The translations under genes and the position numbers were made by a program. This document shows, piece after piece, positions 42,113 through 50,654 of a stretch of DNA of 54,092 nt. This DNA is from Bacillota bacterium. GTDB lineage: Bacteria; Bacillota; Bacilli; Paenibacillales; Paenibacillaceae. The stretch's first letter is position 1. Every line of letters starts with the position of its first letter. The stretch spans positions 1-54,092 of the forward strand of contig JAEWJS010000019.1 of NCBI GenBank assembly GCA_023386495.1, given 5' to 3'. A model generated the notes under the pieces. The model did no database searches. It was not told where the DNA came from and worked only from the letters and a program-made list of their open reading frames with translations.

Positions 42113-43211
42113 CATCGTAGCGACAGGCGACATTATATTGGGCAACAATTGCGAGTACTTATTCGACCAAGCACGCCCCGTGCTGCAGGCTGCCGATATT
42201 ACGATCGGCCAGCTGGAGGTCACCCATACGACGAAGGACCCGCACGCGGTCTCGCTGGGCCGCACGCCTCAGAACCTCCAGCCGGTCGTCGATGCCGGCT
42301 TCGACGTGCTGACATTGGCCGGCAACCATCTGATGGATTATGGGCCGGCAGGCATCGAGGAGACCGTGCAATGGCTGGATGTGCATCAGATCCAGCATCT
42401 TGGCGCGGGCATGAACCTGGCGGAGTCGCGCAAGCCTGCCGTTGCGGTAAGGAAAGGGCTTCGCGTCGGCATCCTGAACTACAATTGCGTCGGCCCGCAA
42501 GAGACTTGGGCGGGCAAGGAGAAGGCAGGCAACGCGTATATCCATATCGTCACGCATTATGAGCTGGATCATGCCAATCCGGGCGGACCGCCGAAGGTGC
42601 ATACCTATGCGGAGCCGAAGACGATGGGCTGGATGAAGGAAGATATCCAGCAGCTGAGGTCGGCATGCGATTATGTCATCGTCGCGCTTCACAAGGGGCT
42701 GGTGCATACGCCTGCGAAGCTGGTGGATTACGAGTATCAGGTCGCTTACGCGGCGATCGATGCCGGCGCCGACTTGATCCTCTCGCATCATTCCCATATT
42801 CTGAAGGGCGTGGAGTGGTATCGCGGCAAGCCGATCTTCCATGGCTTGTGCAACGGGTTCGTGTATCTTCCGATGGAAGCGCTGGTAACAGGACCGCTGC
42901 CCGATAATTGGGCGGAACGCAGGAAGGCGTTGTTCGGCTTCGAGCCGGACAAGGAATATACGAACTATCCGTTCCATCCGGAAGCGAAGTATACGATGCT
43001 GGCTCGATGCACGATCGATGCATCCGGACTCGTACGCGCTGCCGTCATTCCCTGTTACGTGAACAAGACCGGCCAGCCGGAATTGGTCGGCCGTTCGGAC
43101 AGAGGGGTCGAGATGCTGGAATACCTTCGCAGGATTACACACGCCGCAGGGTTGAACGCAACGTACGAATGGGACGGAGACGAAATTTCCGTGCTGCCGC
43201 CGGCTCCCTAA
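42093..43211 (+). CDS. CapA-family metalloprotein 3
   Basis: 372 residues, close paralogue of CapA 1: GQLEVTHTTKD, GNHLMDYGPAGIEE, LNYNCVGPQETW, THYELDHANPGGPPKVHTYA, ALHKGLVHTPAKLVDYEYQVAYAAIDAGADLILSHHSHILKG. The HKG variant and the GGPP segment are shared only with CapA 1, so these two form a distinct subtype. No secretion signal. It overlaps the MFS gene by 20 bp, with AAAGGAAGG ahead of the start, and ends the long operon before a terminator. Confidence 0.8.
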   Translation: MGKHSIDIVATGDIILGNNCEYLFDQARPVLQAADITIGQLEVTHTTKDPHAVSLGRTPQNLQPVVDAGFDVLTLAGNHLMDYGPAGIEETVQWLDVHQIQHLGAGMNLAESRKPAVAVRKGLRVGILNYNCVGPQETWAGKEKAGNAYIHIVTHYELDHANPGGPPKVHTYAEPKTMGWMKEDIQQLRSACDYVIVALHKGLVHTPAKLVDYEYQVAYAAIDAGADLILSHHSHILKGVEWYRGKPIFHGLCNGFVYLPMEALVTGPLPDNWAERRKALFGFEPDKEYTNYPFHPEAKYTMLARCTIDASGLVRAAVIPCYVNKTGQPELVGRSDRGVEMLEYLRRITHAAGLNATYEWDGDEISVLPPAP

Positions 43212-43267
43212 ATCCCTGATAACGGTCTGATCGTTCATTATGGCGAAATTCAAAAACGAAAATTAGT

Positions 43268-43301
43268 AAACCATGCACGTATGATGCGGCATGGTTTTTT
43301 T
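43268..43301 (+). terminator. Terminator of the ABC-CapA operon
   Basis: AAACCATGC pairs with GCATGGTTT, with the T-run extending to 43301. Confidence 0.88.
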
Positions 43302-43315
43302 CTAGAATGAGATTG

Positions 43316-43331
43316 TGTGATAAATGTCACT
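43316..43331 (+). promoter_or_regulatory. FNR/CRP-like palindrome before SBP 3
   Basis: TGTGATAAATGTCACT matches the TGTGA-N6-TCACA consensus at 9 of 10 fixed positions. It lies 27 bases before the SBP 3 start, where an oxygen- or effector-sensing Crp/Fnr protein could act. No clear promoter pair accompanies it. Confidence 0.4.
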
Positions 43332-43357
43332 ATCAAATTCATGGGGGGCTACGACGC

Positions 43358-45004
43358 ATGCTCGCTACAAGGAAAAATGTTTATTCGATCATGATGGTTT
43401 GCTTGGCAGCGATTCTGATCCTGGCAGGCTGCTCGAAACAGAACGATTCCTCGAATAACGAAAGCTCGGGGAGCAACGCAAAGGCGGATACCAATCAATC
43501 GGCAGGCAATAACGGCAGCAAGAGCAATGACGCGAAGGAAGAGCCGGCTGCAAGCAGCAGCGGCGGCGTCCTGAAGCTGGCCTTCAACATCGGCCCGGTC
43601 AATATCGGCTTCATGCCGCAGGCGCGGACGATCGAGGAGACGATTATAGGCGGCGCTGTTTTGGAAACGCTTACCCGATTCGATAGCACCGGCCAATTCG
43701 TGCCTTGGCTTGCGGAGAGCTGGGAGCAGGACGTTGCGGGCAAGTCGATCACGTACAAGCTGAAGCAAGGCGTCAAATTCCAGGACGGCACCGATTTCAA
43801 CGCGGAAGCGGTGAAATGGAATATCGATCAGCTGCTGGCTGCCGATAAAGCGGAATTCCGAAATGTGGCTTCCGTTGATGCGGTTGACGCGCATACGGTA
43901 AAGTTAAACCTCAAGAGCTGGGACAGCACCATGCTGGAATCGGTCACGAACTTCCTGTGGATCATGTCCCCGACCGCATTCGAGAAGCTCGGCCAAGATA
44001 CATTCTCGAAGCAGCCTGTCGGAACCGGCGCGTTCGTCGTCGACAAGTTCGAGCAGGACGTGAAAGTGACGTTCAAGAAGAACGAGAACTACTGGCAGGC
44101 AGGCAAGCCTTATCTCGACGGATTGGAATTCCACATTATCAATGACCCGTTGATTGCGTCCGCTTCGTTCAAGACGGGCGACGTCGACGGATACTTGATG
44201 GCACCGACGAGCACGATTAAGGAGCTGGAAGGCGAGGCCAACGTCGTTCGGCTGACATCCGGTCTGGGCGCAAGAGCTGGCGGCTTCATCACGGACAGCG
44301 CGAATCCGGATTCGCCGTTCGCCGATGTCAAAGTTCGCAAGGCAATGGGCCACGCGATCGATTCCGAAGCGATTACGAAATCGTTGTACGGCGATACGGT
44401 CATCAACACGAATCAGTGGGGCGTATCGACATCCTGGTCGTATAACCCGAGTGTCGAAGGTCAGCCGTACGATCCGGACAAGGCCAAACAACTGCTGGCT
44501 GAGGCGGGCTATCCGAACGGATTCAAGACGAAGCTCACCGGCGGATCGGCCGACAGCGACCGATTAACTGCCGTGCAAGCCTATCTGAAGGAAGTCGGCA
44601 TCGACGCTCAGATCGAAATCGTAGAAATCGGCAAATACAAAGATATGACCGGCGCAAAAGCAACCTGGGATGGCATCATTACGTATAACTTCCGCGGCGA
44701 CGCAGATCTGGCGCTCTACATGACGCGCAACCTCGCGCCAGGCGGACCGCTGTATTCGAACAACATTTTCCACCCGGAAGACGTGACGCAGCTGTTCCAG
44801 GACGCGAAGGTAGCGCCTGACCAAGCGACCAAAACCGAAATCAGCCACAAGCTTCAAAAGCTGGTCTTCGACGAATATGCGCTCGCCTATCCGGAGTACG
44901 TCACGACTTCGCCGGCCATCCTGAAGAACTACGTGAAGGACTCGGGAATCAATGAAACCTACATGACCTTCTTCAGACCTGAAGACGCCAAAATCGAGAA
45001 GTAG
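43358..45004 (+). CDS. ABC transporter solute-binding lipoprotein 3 (SBP_bac_5)
   Basis: 548 residues. Lipobox LILAGC after a short signal peptide, then a Ser/Asn/Lys/Asp linker of about 50 residues. Family 5 fold: FVPWLAESWEQDVAGKSITYKLKQGVKFQDGTDFNAEAVKWNIDQ, PVGTGAFVVDKFEQDVKVTFKKNENYWQAGKPYLD, KVRKAMGHAIDSEAI. It is most like SBP 1 (shared KVTFKKNENYW stretch). It is a stand-alone unit with terminators before and after, so its level can be set apart from the transporter. GGGGGG lies 8 bases before the ATG 43358. Substrate unknown. Confidence 0.9.
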   Translation: MLATRKNVYSIMMVCLAAILILAGCSKQNDSSNNESSGSNAKADTNQSAGNNGSKSNDAKEEPAASSSGGVLKLAFNIGPVNIGFMPQARTIEETIIGGAVLETLTRFDSTGQFVPWLAESWEQDVAGKSITYKLKQGVKFQDGTDFNAEAVKWNIDQLLAADKAEFRNVASVDAVDAHTVKLNLKSWDSTMLESVTNFLWIMSPTAFEKLGQDTFSKQPVGTGAFVVDKFEQDVKVTFKKNENYWQAGKPYLDGLEFHIINDPLIASASFKTGDVDGYLMAPTSTIKELEGEANVVRLTSGLGARAGGFITDSANPDSPFADVKVRKAMGHAIDSEAITKSLYGDTVINTNQWGVSTSWSYNPSVEGQPYDPDKAKQLLAEAGYPNGFKTKLTGGSADSDRLTAVQAYLKEVGIDAQIEIVEIGKYKDMTGAKATWDGIITYNFRGDADLALYMTRNLAPGGPLYSNNIFHPEDVTQLFQDAKVAPDQATKTEISHKLQKLVFDEYALAYPEYVTTSPAILKNYVKDSGINETYMTFFRPEDAKIEK

Positions 45005-45016
45005 AACGGGTAGGCA

Positions 45017-45050
45017 GCCTCTATTTACCGTATGGTAGGTAGAGGCTTTT
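45017..45050 (+). terminator. Terminator of SBP 3
   Basis: GCCTCTATTTACC pairs with GGTAGGTAGAGGC (two G-T pairs), then TTTT. Confidence 0.85.
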
Positions 45051-45108
45051 CCTTGCATGAACGGATTTCCTGCATCATGGAGGGAAAACGCCCCCTGAAT
45101 TCATCACT

Positions 45109-45122
45109 AATAAACGTTTACA
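45109..45122 (+). promoter_or_regulatory. cre-like site 1 over the -35 of the CocE operon
   Basis: AATAAACGTTTACA matches 12 of 14 cre positions and contains the whole -35 hexamer. CcpA bound here would block RNA polymerase. Confidence 0.55.
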
Positions 45123-45145
45123 TCAGGGGGACCCCTACTTAGAAT
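45117..45145 (+). promoter_or_regulatory. Sigma-A promoter of the CocE-dehydratase operon
   Basis: TTTACA, a 17-bp spacer and TAGAAT. The spacer carries one arm of an 8-bp inverted repeat (CCCCCTGA at 45091, TCAGGGGG at 45123), another possible regulator site. Confidence 0.7.
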
Positions 45146-45149
45146 AAGG

Positions 45150-45163
45150 TGTAAACGGTTACG
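45150..45163 (+). promoter_or_regulatory. cre-like site 2 at the transcription start
   Basis: TGTAAACGGTTACG matches 13 of 14 cre positions and is nearly palindromic. It begins 41 bp (four turns) after site 1 and covers the likely start point. Confidence 0.7.
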
Positions 45164-45177
45164 GGAGTGAACAAATC

Positions 45178-46896
45178 GTGAACGGCTCCGTACAGGTTCA
45201 ATCCAATGACCCGATCGAGATGAGGGACGGTACAATACTGCGAGCAGACGTATACAGACCGGAAGGGTCTGGCCGATATCCCGTCGTGCTGGTACGAACC
45301 CCTTATAACAAGGAAGGCTTCGATGCCGGCTTGTTCCATCCGCTCGCGCTTGCCCGAGCCGGATATGCCGTCGTCGTGCAGGACATTCGCGGCAGGCATG
45401 CTTCCGAGGGCGTGTGGGAGCGCCATCGGATGTTCGAGGTGGAGGCGCAGGATGGCTACGACACGGTGGAACAGCTTGCCGTGCAGCCATGGAGCAACGG
45501 CAGCGTCGGCTTGGCTGGCGGCTCGTACTTGACCGCGATGCAGTGGATCACCGCGATGGCGAATCCGCCGCATCTCAAAGCGTTCGCGCCGCATATCGGC
45601 GATATCGGCACGAATATTGCGCCACCGCCGGAGACGGGCGCCGTCTCCTTCTATTCGGCAGCCAATGCGCTGCCCTTGACGGCTGCGGATCTCGTCGACA
45701 AGCTTGCGCAGCAGGGCGAGGACGTCACGGAGATACGCGGATACCTGGAACGCGCGTTGCATGACCCGCATTGGGTCATCAACTACCTGCCGTTCAAGGA
45801 CATCCCGCTGGCGAAGTTCGAACCGATCAGGCTGATGCTGGAGCAGCGGCTTCGTCCGCCGAGCAAGGAGGAAATCGCGCAGCGCAAGCGGTACGACAAC
45901 ATTCGCATACCGGGGATGCATATCGGCGGCTGGTTCGACCAACTGGAGCAGGCCATCTTCCGCAACTGCCAGAAGGTCAAGGAGCTGGGCGGCTCGGAGC
46001 TTGCGAGGCAATCGCAATATTTGCTGGTCGGACCATGGGATCATGGCAACCTGCGTTCTTTCTTAGGCAATATGGAATTCGGACCGGCTTCCGCCGACGA
46101 ATTCCGGTTAAGACGGCATATCGTCGACTTCTATGACCGATTCCTGCTGGATCGGGACGTCGATATCCCGGCCGTGCGCTATTATGTCATGGGGCGCAAC
46201 GAGTGGCGGACGGCAGAGGCTTGGCCATTGCCTGACACGGAATGGCAGGCGTGGTACCTGCACAGCGGCGGTCAGGCGAATTCGAGCCAGGGAGACGGCG
46301 GGCTGAGCCGCGATACGCCCTCGGCTGAGCCGCCGGATACGTTCTTGTATAATCCGCTGCAGCCTGTGCCGACCGTGGGCGGCAAGCTGCTCGCGATGGG
46401 CGGCATGGTGCCCGGTCCGGTCGATCAATCCGTCATCGAGCAGCGGCCGGACGTGCTCTGCTACACGACAGCCGAGCTGAAGGAAGATATGGAAGTTACC
46501 GGTCCGCTGAATATCGTCTTGTACGCGAGCACGGATGCCGCGGATACCGACTACACAGCCAAGATGACGGACGTTCAGCCAGACGGCCGCTCCTTGCTGA
46601 TCGCCGAAGGGATCCAGCGGGCGAAGTATCGGCATTGGGATCATGAAGCCAAGCCGATCGAACCCGGAGCCGTAACGAAATATACGATTAACCTCGGCAA
46701 TACCAGTCATCTGTTCCGCAGCGGGCATCGCATTCGCATACAGATCTCGAGCAGCAATTTCCCGCTGTATGATCGCAACATGAATACGGGCCGGGCGATC
46801 GGCGAGGACGCCGTAGGGTTTATTGCAGCACAGACGATCTGGCATGATCACAATTACGCATCCTATATCGAATTGCCAGTTATACCAAATGCTTAG
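45178..46896 (+). CDS. CocE/NonD family hydrolase
   Basis: 572 residues, alpha/beta hydrolase of the CocE/X-Pro dipeptidyl-peptidase class that cleaves esters or amides. N-terminal DGTILRADVYRPEG and VVVQDIRGRHASEGVW are followed by EQLAVQPWSNGSVGLAGGSYLTAMQW with nucleophile Ser116. GMHIGGWFD and VGPWDHGNLR supply the acid and His. The C-terminal 230 residues form the jelly-roll XPepC domain ending in SGHRIRIQISSSNFPLYDRNMNTG. No signal peptide. The start is GTG with GGGAG 11 bases upstream. It is the first gene of the cre-controlled operon, so it probably makes the acid that the CoA-transferase then activates. Confidence 0.9.
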   Translation: MNGSVQVQSNDPIEMRDGTILRADVYRPEGSGRYPVVLVRTPYNKEGFDAGLFHPLALARAGYAVVVQDIRGRHASEGVWERHRMFEVEAQDGYDTVEQLAVQPWSNGSVGLAGGSYLTAMQWITAMANPPHLKAFAPHIGDIGTNIAPPPETGAVSFYSAANALPLTAADLVDKLAQQGEDVTEIRGYLERALHDPHWVINYLPFKDIPLAKFEPIRLMLEQRLRPPSKEEIAQRKRYDNIRIPGMHIGGWFDQLEQAIFRNCQKVKELGGSELARQSQYLLVGPWDHGNLRSFLGNMEFGPASADEFRLRRHIVDFYDRFLLDRDVDIPAVRYYVMGRNEWRTAEAWPLPDTEWQAWYLHSGGQANSSQGDGGLSRDTPSAEPPDTFLYNPLQPVPTVGGKLLAMGGMVPGPVDQSVIEQRPDVLCYTTAELKEDMEVTGPLNIVLYASTDAADTDYTAKMTDVQPDGRSLLIAEGIQRAKYRHWDHEAKPIEPGAVTKYTINLGNTSHLFRSGHRIRIQISSSNFPLYDRNMNTGRAIGEDAVGFIAAQTIWHDHNYASYIELPVIPNA

Positions 46897-46918
46897 CGTA
46901 CAGTTAGGAGGGGACAGC

Positions 46919-48091
46919 ATGGCATTGAAATCACAATCATTCGCGGCAATGGAGCAAGCCTATCATGAGCCTGGATCTCTTGTGGCGGAATGGAAGAAGC
47001 AAGGCGGTCTCGCGGTCGGCACGCTGGGGTCCGACGTGCCGGAAGAGATATTGGTCGCCGCCGGCGTCCTGCAAGTGCAAGTGTTCGGCAATCCGCTGGC
47101 CGATGCCCCGCTGGCCGAACGCTATTTGGAGAAAGGCTTCGATCCCTGCACGGTATCGCAGTTCGAGCAAATCGTGAACGGCACGCGCGGGTATCTGGAT
47201 CGCTTGGTCGTCTCCAATTCCTCCGATGCCTTGATTCGATCTTATTACTATTTAAGAGCCATTCGAAAAGTCGAGCCGCATATGCCGGTCCCGCCGTTAT
47301 ATTTTCATGACTTCTTGCATACGACGTCCAGAATGAGCGGGATGTACAACCGCGATCGGGTATTCGCGATGGTCCGAGAGGCCGAGGCGTGGACAGGCAA
47401 GGCAATCAGCACGGAGATGCTGCGGGAGGCTTCGGCGCTCTGCAACGAGACGCGCAGGCTGCTGCACGAGCTGAACGCGAACAGGCAATCGGCGGCTCCG
47501 ACGGTCAGCGGCACGCAAATGCTCAAGCTGATCGGCGCTTCGATGGTCATGCCGAGGGAGTCCTTCAATCGGCTGCTTCAGACGTTCATCGATGAGGTCG
47601 ATTCTGCCGACGTTCGGGAAGGCGTTCCGGTGTTCGTGACAGGCAGTCCGCAGGATCATTCCCTGCTGTATGAAGCCATCGAACAGTGCGGAGGTCACGT
47701 CGCAGGCGAAGACCATGAACTGGGCTTCCGCCATGTGAAGGATCTCGTGAACGAGCAGGTTGATCCGATCGACGGCATTACCGATCGTTACCACCTGAGG
47801 TCGCCGGTGTCGGGACAGGCAACCGTGTCGCAGCGCACGGCAGATCTCGTGCAAGCTGCCGCGCAAGCGAACGCGCAGGCCGTCGTGTTCTACGTGCATG
47901 AGAAGCATGATGCCATCTCCTGGGATTATCCGTCCGCGCGCAAGGCGCTGGAGGCGCGGGGCTATTCGGTTCTGATGCTGGAAGACCAGCCGTACGGACC
48001 GATCACCAAGGAAGCCCAAGTCAAGCTTGCCGAATTCATCCGAGCAGTGAAGGAAGGACGGGATATCGATGTCAGAACAACCGAATGCTGA
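46919..48091 (+). CDS. 2-hydroxyacyl-CoA dehydratase-family subunit A (Cys-poor)
   Basis: 390 residues of the HGD-D/BcrBC fold (benzoyl-CoA reductase and 2-hydroxyacyl-CoA dehydratase subunits). Family members usually hold a 4Fe-4S cluster by three Cys. Here Cys77 (FDPCTVSQ) remains, but the second is Ser102 (SNSSDAL where CD is usual) and the third is His330 (HEKHDAISW where CDP is usual). The cluster is therefore probably absent or differently bound, and the subunit may be structural. GGAGGGG precedes the ATG 46919. The last 23 bp overlap the partner subunit gene, so the two are coupled. Confidence 0.8.
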   Translation: MALKSQSFAAMEQAYHEPGSLVAEWKKQGGLAVGTLGSDVPEEILVAAGVLQVQVFGNPLADAPLAERYLEKGFDPCTVSQFEQIVNGTRGYLDRLVVSNSSDALIRSYYYLRAIRKVEPHMPVPPLYFHDFLHTTSRMSGMYNRDRVFAMVREAEAWTGKAISTEMLREASALCNETRRLLHELNANRQSAAPTVSGTQMLKLIGASMVMPRESFNRLLQTFIDEVDSADVREGVPVFVTGSPQDHSLLYEAIEQCGGHVAGEDHELGFRHVKDLVNEQVDPIDGITDRYHLRSPVSGQATVSQRTADLVQAAAQANAQAVVFYVHEKHDAISWDYPSARKALEARGYSVLMLEDQPYGPITKEAQVKLAEFIRAVKEGRDIDVRTTEC

Positions 48092-49382
48092 AGCAGCGCC
48101 TAGATCCGGTTCCCGGACGAGCGTCAAAAAATTGAAGACCGCGGCTGCCGCGACGGCCTATCAGAAGGAATGGTTCATGGGCCTCAAGGATCGAGTGGAA
48201 GCCGGCGAGCCGCTTGCCGTCGTCAATGCGGATGTGCCGCAGGAAATATTGCGCGCGATGGACATTCCCTACGTCGTCAATCAGTGGTGGTCCGCCGTAT
48301 GCTCGGCGAAGCAGATGGCCCCTTACTATCTGGACTTGTTGAATGAACGCGGCTATCGGCAGGACTTGTGCCGCTACTGCTCGTTGGCGCTGGCGTCCGC
48401 GATCGACCCGGAGCCGGAGAAGGGGCCATGGGGCGGGCTGCCCAAGCCATCGGTGGCCATTACGAGACTGACTTGCGATTCGCAGGCCAAAATATTCGAG
48501 CTGCTGGCCCGCGAGTACGGCGTACCCTTCTACCCGCTGGAGAACACCGTGCCGCTCTCGATTCCCGACGAATGGTGGACCAAAGCGAGAAGGAACTGGG
48601 AGGAGCTGTTCGAGCCGCATCGCTTGGACCTCATGGTCGAGGATTTCAAAGGCATGATCCGATTCCTGGAGACCAACACGGGCAAGACGTTCAGCGAAAC
48701 CCGGTTCAAAGAGGTTATGGAGCTGGTGAATCAGCAAGCGGAATATAACAAGAAGACGCGTGATCTCATCGCGCGCACCGTTCCGGCTCCGGTAAGCATC
48801 ACCGATACGGTGCAGACGGTCATGGTGCCGCAGTGGCAGCGCGGCACGCAATGGGCGGTCGACATCGCCCGGTCGCTGTACGAGGAAGTCAGCGAGCTTG
48901 TCGCGCGCGGAGAGGCCGCCAACCCGAACGAGAAAATTCGCCTAGCCTGGGTCGGCCGCGGGCTATGGTTCAATCTGGGCTTCTACCAGCATTTCGAACA
49001 GAAGTACGGCGCATCCTTCATCTGGTCGATCTATCTGGGACTTGCCGCCGACGCTTATGCGCGCTATGGCGACGATTCGCTGCGCACGCTGGCCAGCCGC
49101 TTCGTCGGCATGGAGGATATGCTCCATATGCCGCCGTGGAACAGCGACTGGTACGTGAAGGAAGCGAAGCTGAATCAGATCGACGGCGTCGTTCACTTGA
49201 TATCGGATAGCTGTACGCAAGGCGCGGGAGGCACTTATTTTATCAAGAAGGCGTTCGAGGACGCAGGGATTCCCGTGCTGCAGCTGCGGGCCGATCCCGT
49301 CGATGCGCGCTCCTGGGACGATTCCGCGATGATCAAGGAACTGGAGCAATTTCTGGAAGAGCGCGTACAGGCGAAGGCATGA
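48069..49382 (+). CDS. 2-hydroxyacyl-CoA dehydratase-family subunit B (cluster-binding)
   Basis: 437 residues of the same family as the preceding subunit, with a basic/Ala-rich N-terminal extension of about 30. It keeps the expected cysteines: Cys101/Cys104 (QDLCRYCSLAL), Cys136 (RLTCDSQAK) and Cys382 (ISDSCTQGAGG), enough for a 4Fe-4S cluster. With subunit A it should form a heterodimer that removes water from a 2-hydroxyacyl-CoA or reduces an aryl-CoA. Such enzymes need an ATP-driven activator (HgdC/BadG type), which is not in this window. GAAGGAAGGA lies before the start. Confidence 0.83.
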   Translation: MSEQPNAEAAPRSGSRTSVKKLKTAAAATAYQKEWFMGLKDRVEAGEPLAVVNADVPQEILRAMDIPYVVNQWWSAVCSAKQMAPYYLDLLNERGYRQDLCRYCSLALASAIDPEPEKGPWGGLPKPSVAITRLTCDSQAKIFELLAREYGVPFYPLENTVPLSIPDEWWTKARRNWEELFEPHRLDLMVEDFKGMIRFLETNTGKTFSETRFKEVMELVNQQAEYNKKTRDLIARTVPAPVSITDTVQTVMVPQWQRGTQWAVDIARSLYEEVSELVARGEAANPNEKIRLAWVGRGLWFNLGFYQHFEQKYGASFIWSIYLGLAADAYARYGDDSLRTLASRFVGMEDMLHMPPWNSDWYVKEAKLNQIDGVVHLISDSCTQGAGGTYFIKKAFEDAGIPVLQLRADPVDARSWDDSAMIKELEQFLEERVQAKA

Positions 49383-49409
49383 TTCGGACGAAGAACAGGA
49401 GGGACATAC

Positions 49410-50630
49410 GTGAATCAATCAGCGCTCGAAGGCGTAGTCGTACTGGACTTTACGCAATTTGAAGCAGGGACCGTCTGCACGCAGACATTGGCTTGGATGG
49501 GAGCAACCGTCATTAAGCTTGAGCGTCCGGGAACGGGTGAACAGGGGAGAGGCGCGTCGGCCGACAAGGCAGGCGCCGATTCCTACGGCTTCATCATCCT
49601 GAATTCGAACAAGAAATCGATTACGGTAGACGTAAAGAAGCCGGAGGGCCGCGACCTGGTCTACGACTTGATCGAGAAAGCCGATGTGCTGGTGGAAAAT
49701 TTCTCGCCGGGGGTCATCGAACGGCTGGGCTTCGACTATGAAACGGTCCAGAGGCGGAATCCGAGAATGATCTACGCGCAGATCAAAGGCTTCGGAGCGG
49801 ACGGTCCGTATGCGAACTTCCCTGCCTTCGATGCCATCGGGCAGGCGGCCGGCGTCGTGATGAGCGTAACCGGCGAGAAGGACGGTCCTCCGATGCATGC
49901 AGGGGTCAACATGGCCGACAGCGGCGCGGGTTACCATTGCGCGATCGCGATCCTTGGGGCGCTCTATCAACGGACCGTGACAGGGGAAGGACAGAAGGTC
50001 GAGGTGGCCATGCAGGATGTCATGATCAATTTCAGCCGTTCGACCTGGGTAAGGCAGTACATGACGGGCGGCCAAGAGACGCCGCGGGTCGGCAACGAGA
50101 TGCCGATGGCGGCCGTGGCGCCGTGCAACGTGTACCCTTGCAAGCCGGGCGGACCGAATGATTATGTGTTCATCTACACGTCGCGCGTTCCAGGAAGTCC
50201 TCAGTGGAAGCGCCTGTTAACGGTCATCGGAAGGGAAGACTTGCTGGACGATCCGCGATTCGCAACGCCTGAATCGCGCTATCTGCATCGGGAAGAGATC
50301 GACGCCATGATCAGCGAATGGACGATTCATTATACGAAGTATGAAGCGATGGAGCTGATGGGGCAAGCCGACGTGCCGGCTGCGGCGATCCTCTCCACGG
50401 TCGATATTACGAATGACGAGTATCTGCGGAAGCGCGGCACGATGGTGGAGATCGATCATCCTGTCAGAGGCAAGATGATCATTCCCGGCAATTCCTTCAA
50501 GCTCTCGGCATCGCCGCTTGAGGTGAAGCCTGCGCCGCTGCTCGGCCAAGACAACGAGGAAGTCTACATGGCGCTGCTCGGACTCGGGCAGGAACAACTG
50601 GATGCGCTCAAGCAGAAGGGCGTCATCTAA
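49410..50630 (+). CDS. Class III (CaiB/BaiF) CoA-transferase
   Basis: 406 residues. Moves CoA from an acyl-CoA donor to a carboxylic acid. Family pattern: LEGVVVLDFTQFEAGTVCTQTLAWMGATVIKLERPGTGEQGR, LNSNKKSITVDVKKPEGR, ADVLVENFSPGVIERLG and NPRMIYAQIKGFGADGPY. The catalytic aspartate is Asp170 in NMADSGAGYHCA. Class III enzymes commonly pair with 2-hydroxyacyl-CoA dehydratases (FldA, HadA), so this one probably makes the dehydratase substrate. The start is GTG with CAGGAGGG upstream, 27 bp after subunit B. Confidence 0.92.
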   Translation: MNQSALEGVVVLDFTQFEAGTVCTQTLAWMGATVIKLERPGTGEQGRGASADKAGADSYGFIILNSNKKSITVDVKKPEGRDLVYDLIEKADVLVENFSPGVIERLGFDYETVQRRNPRMIYAQIKGFGADGPYANFPAFDAIGQAAGVVMSVTGEKDGPPMHAGVNMADSGAGYHCAIAILGALYQRTVTGEGQKVEVAMQDVMINFSRSTWVRQYMTGGQETPRVGNEMPMAAVAPCNVYPCKPGGPNDYVFIYTSRVPGSPQWKRLLTVIGREDLLDDPRFATPESRYLHREEIDAMISEWTIHYTKYEAMELMGQADVPAAAILSTVDITNDEYLRKRGTMVEIDHPVRGKMIIPGNSFKLSASPLEVKPAPLLGQDNEEVYMALLGLGQEQLDALKQKGVI

Positions 50631-50654
50631 CGACTGGGAATGGAGGGTCCACAC

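Noticed and set aside
26374..43211. Poly-gamma-glutamate capsule synthesis locus (because of CapA)
   Set aside because: No CapB, CapC or CapD/E partner is present, the CapA proteins lack membrane anchors, and all neighbours are catabolic.
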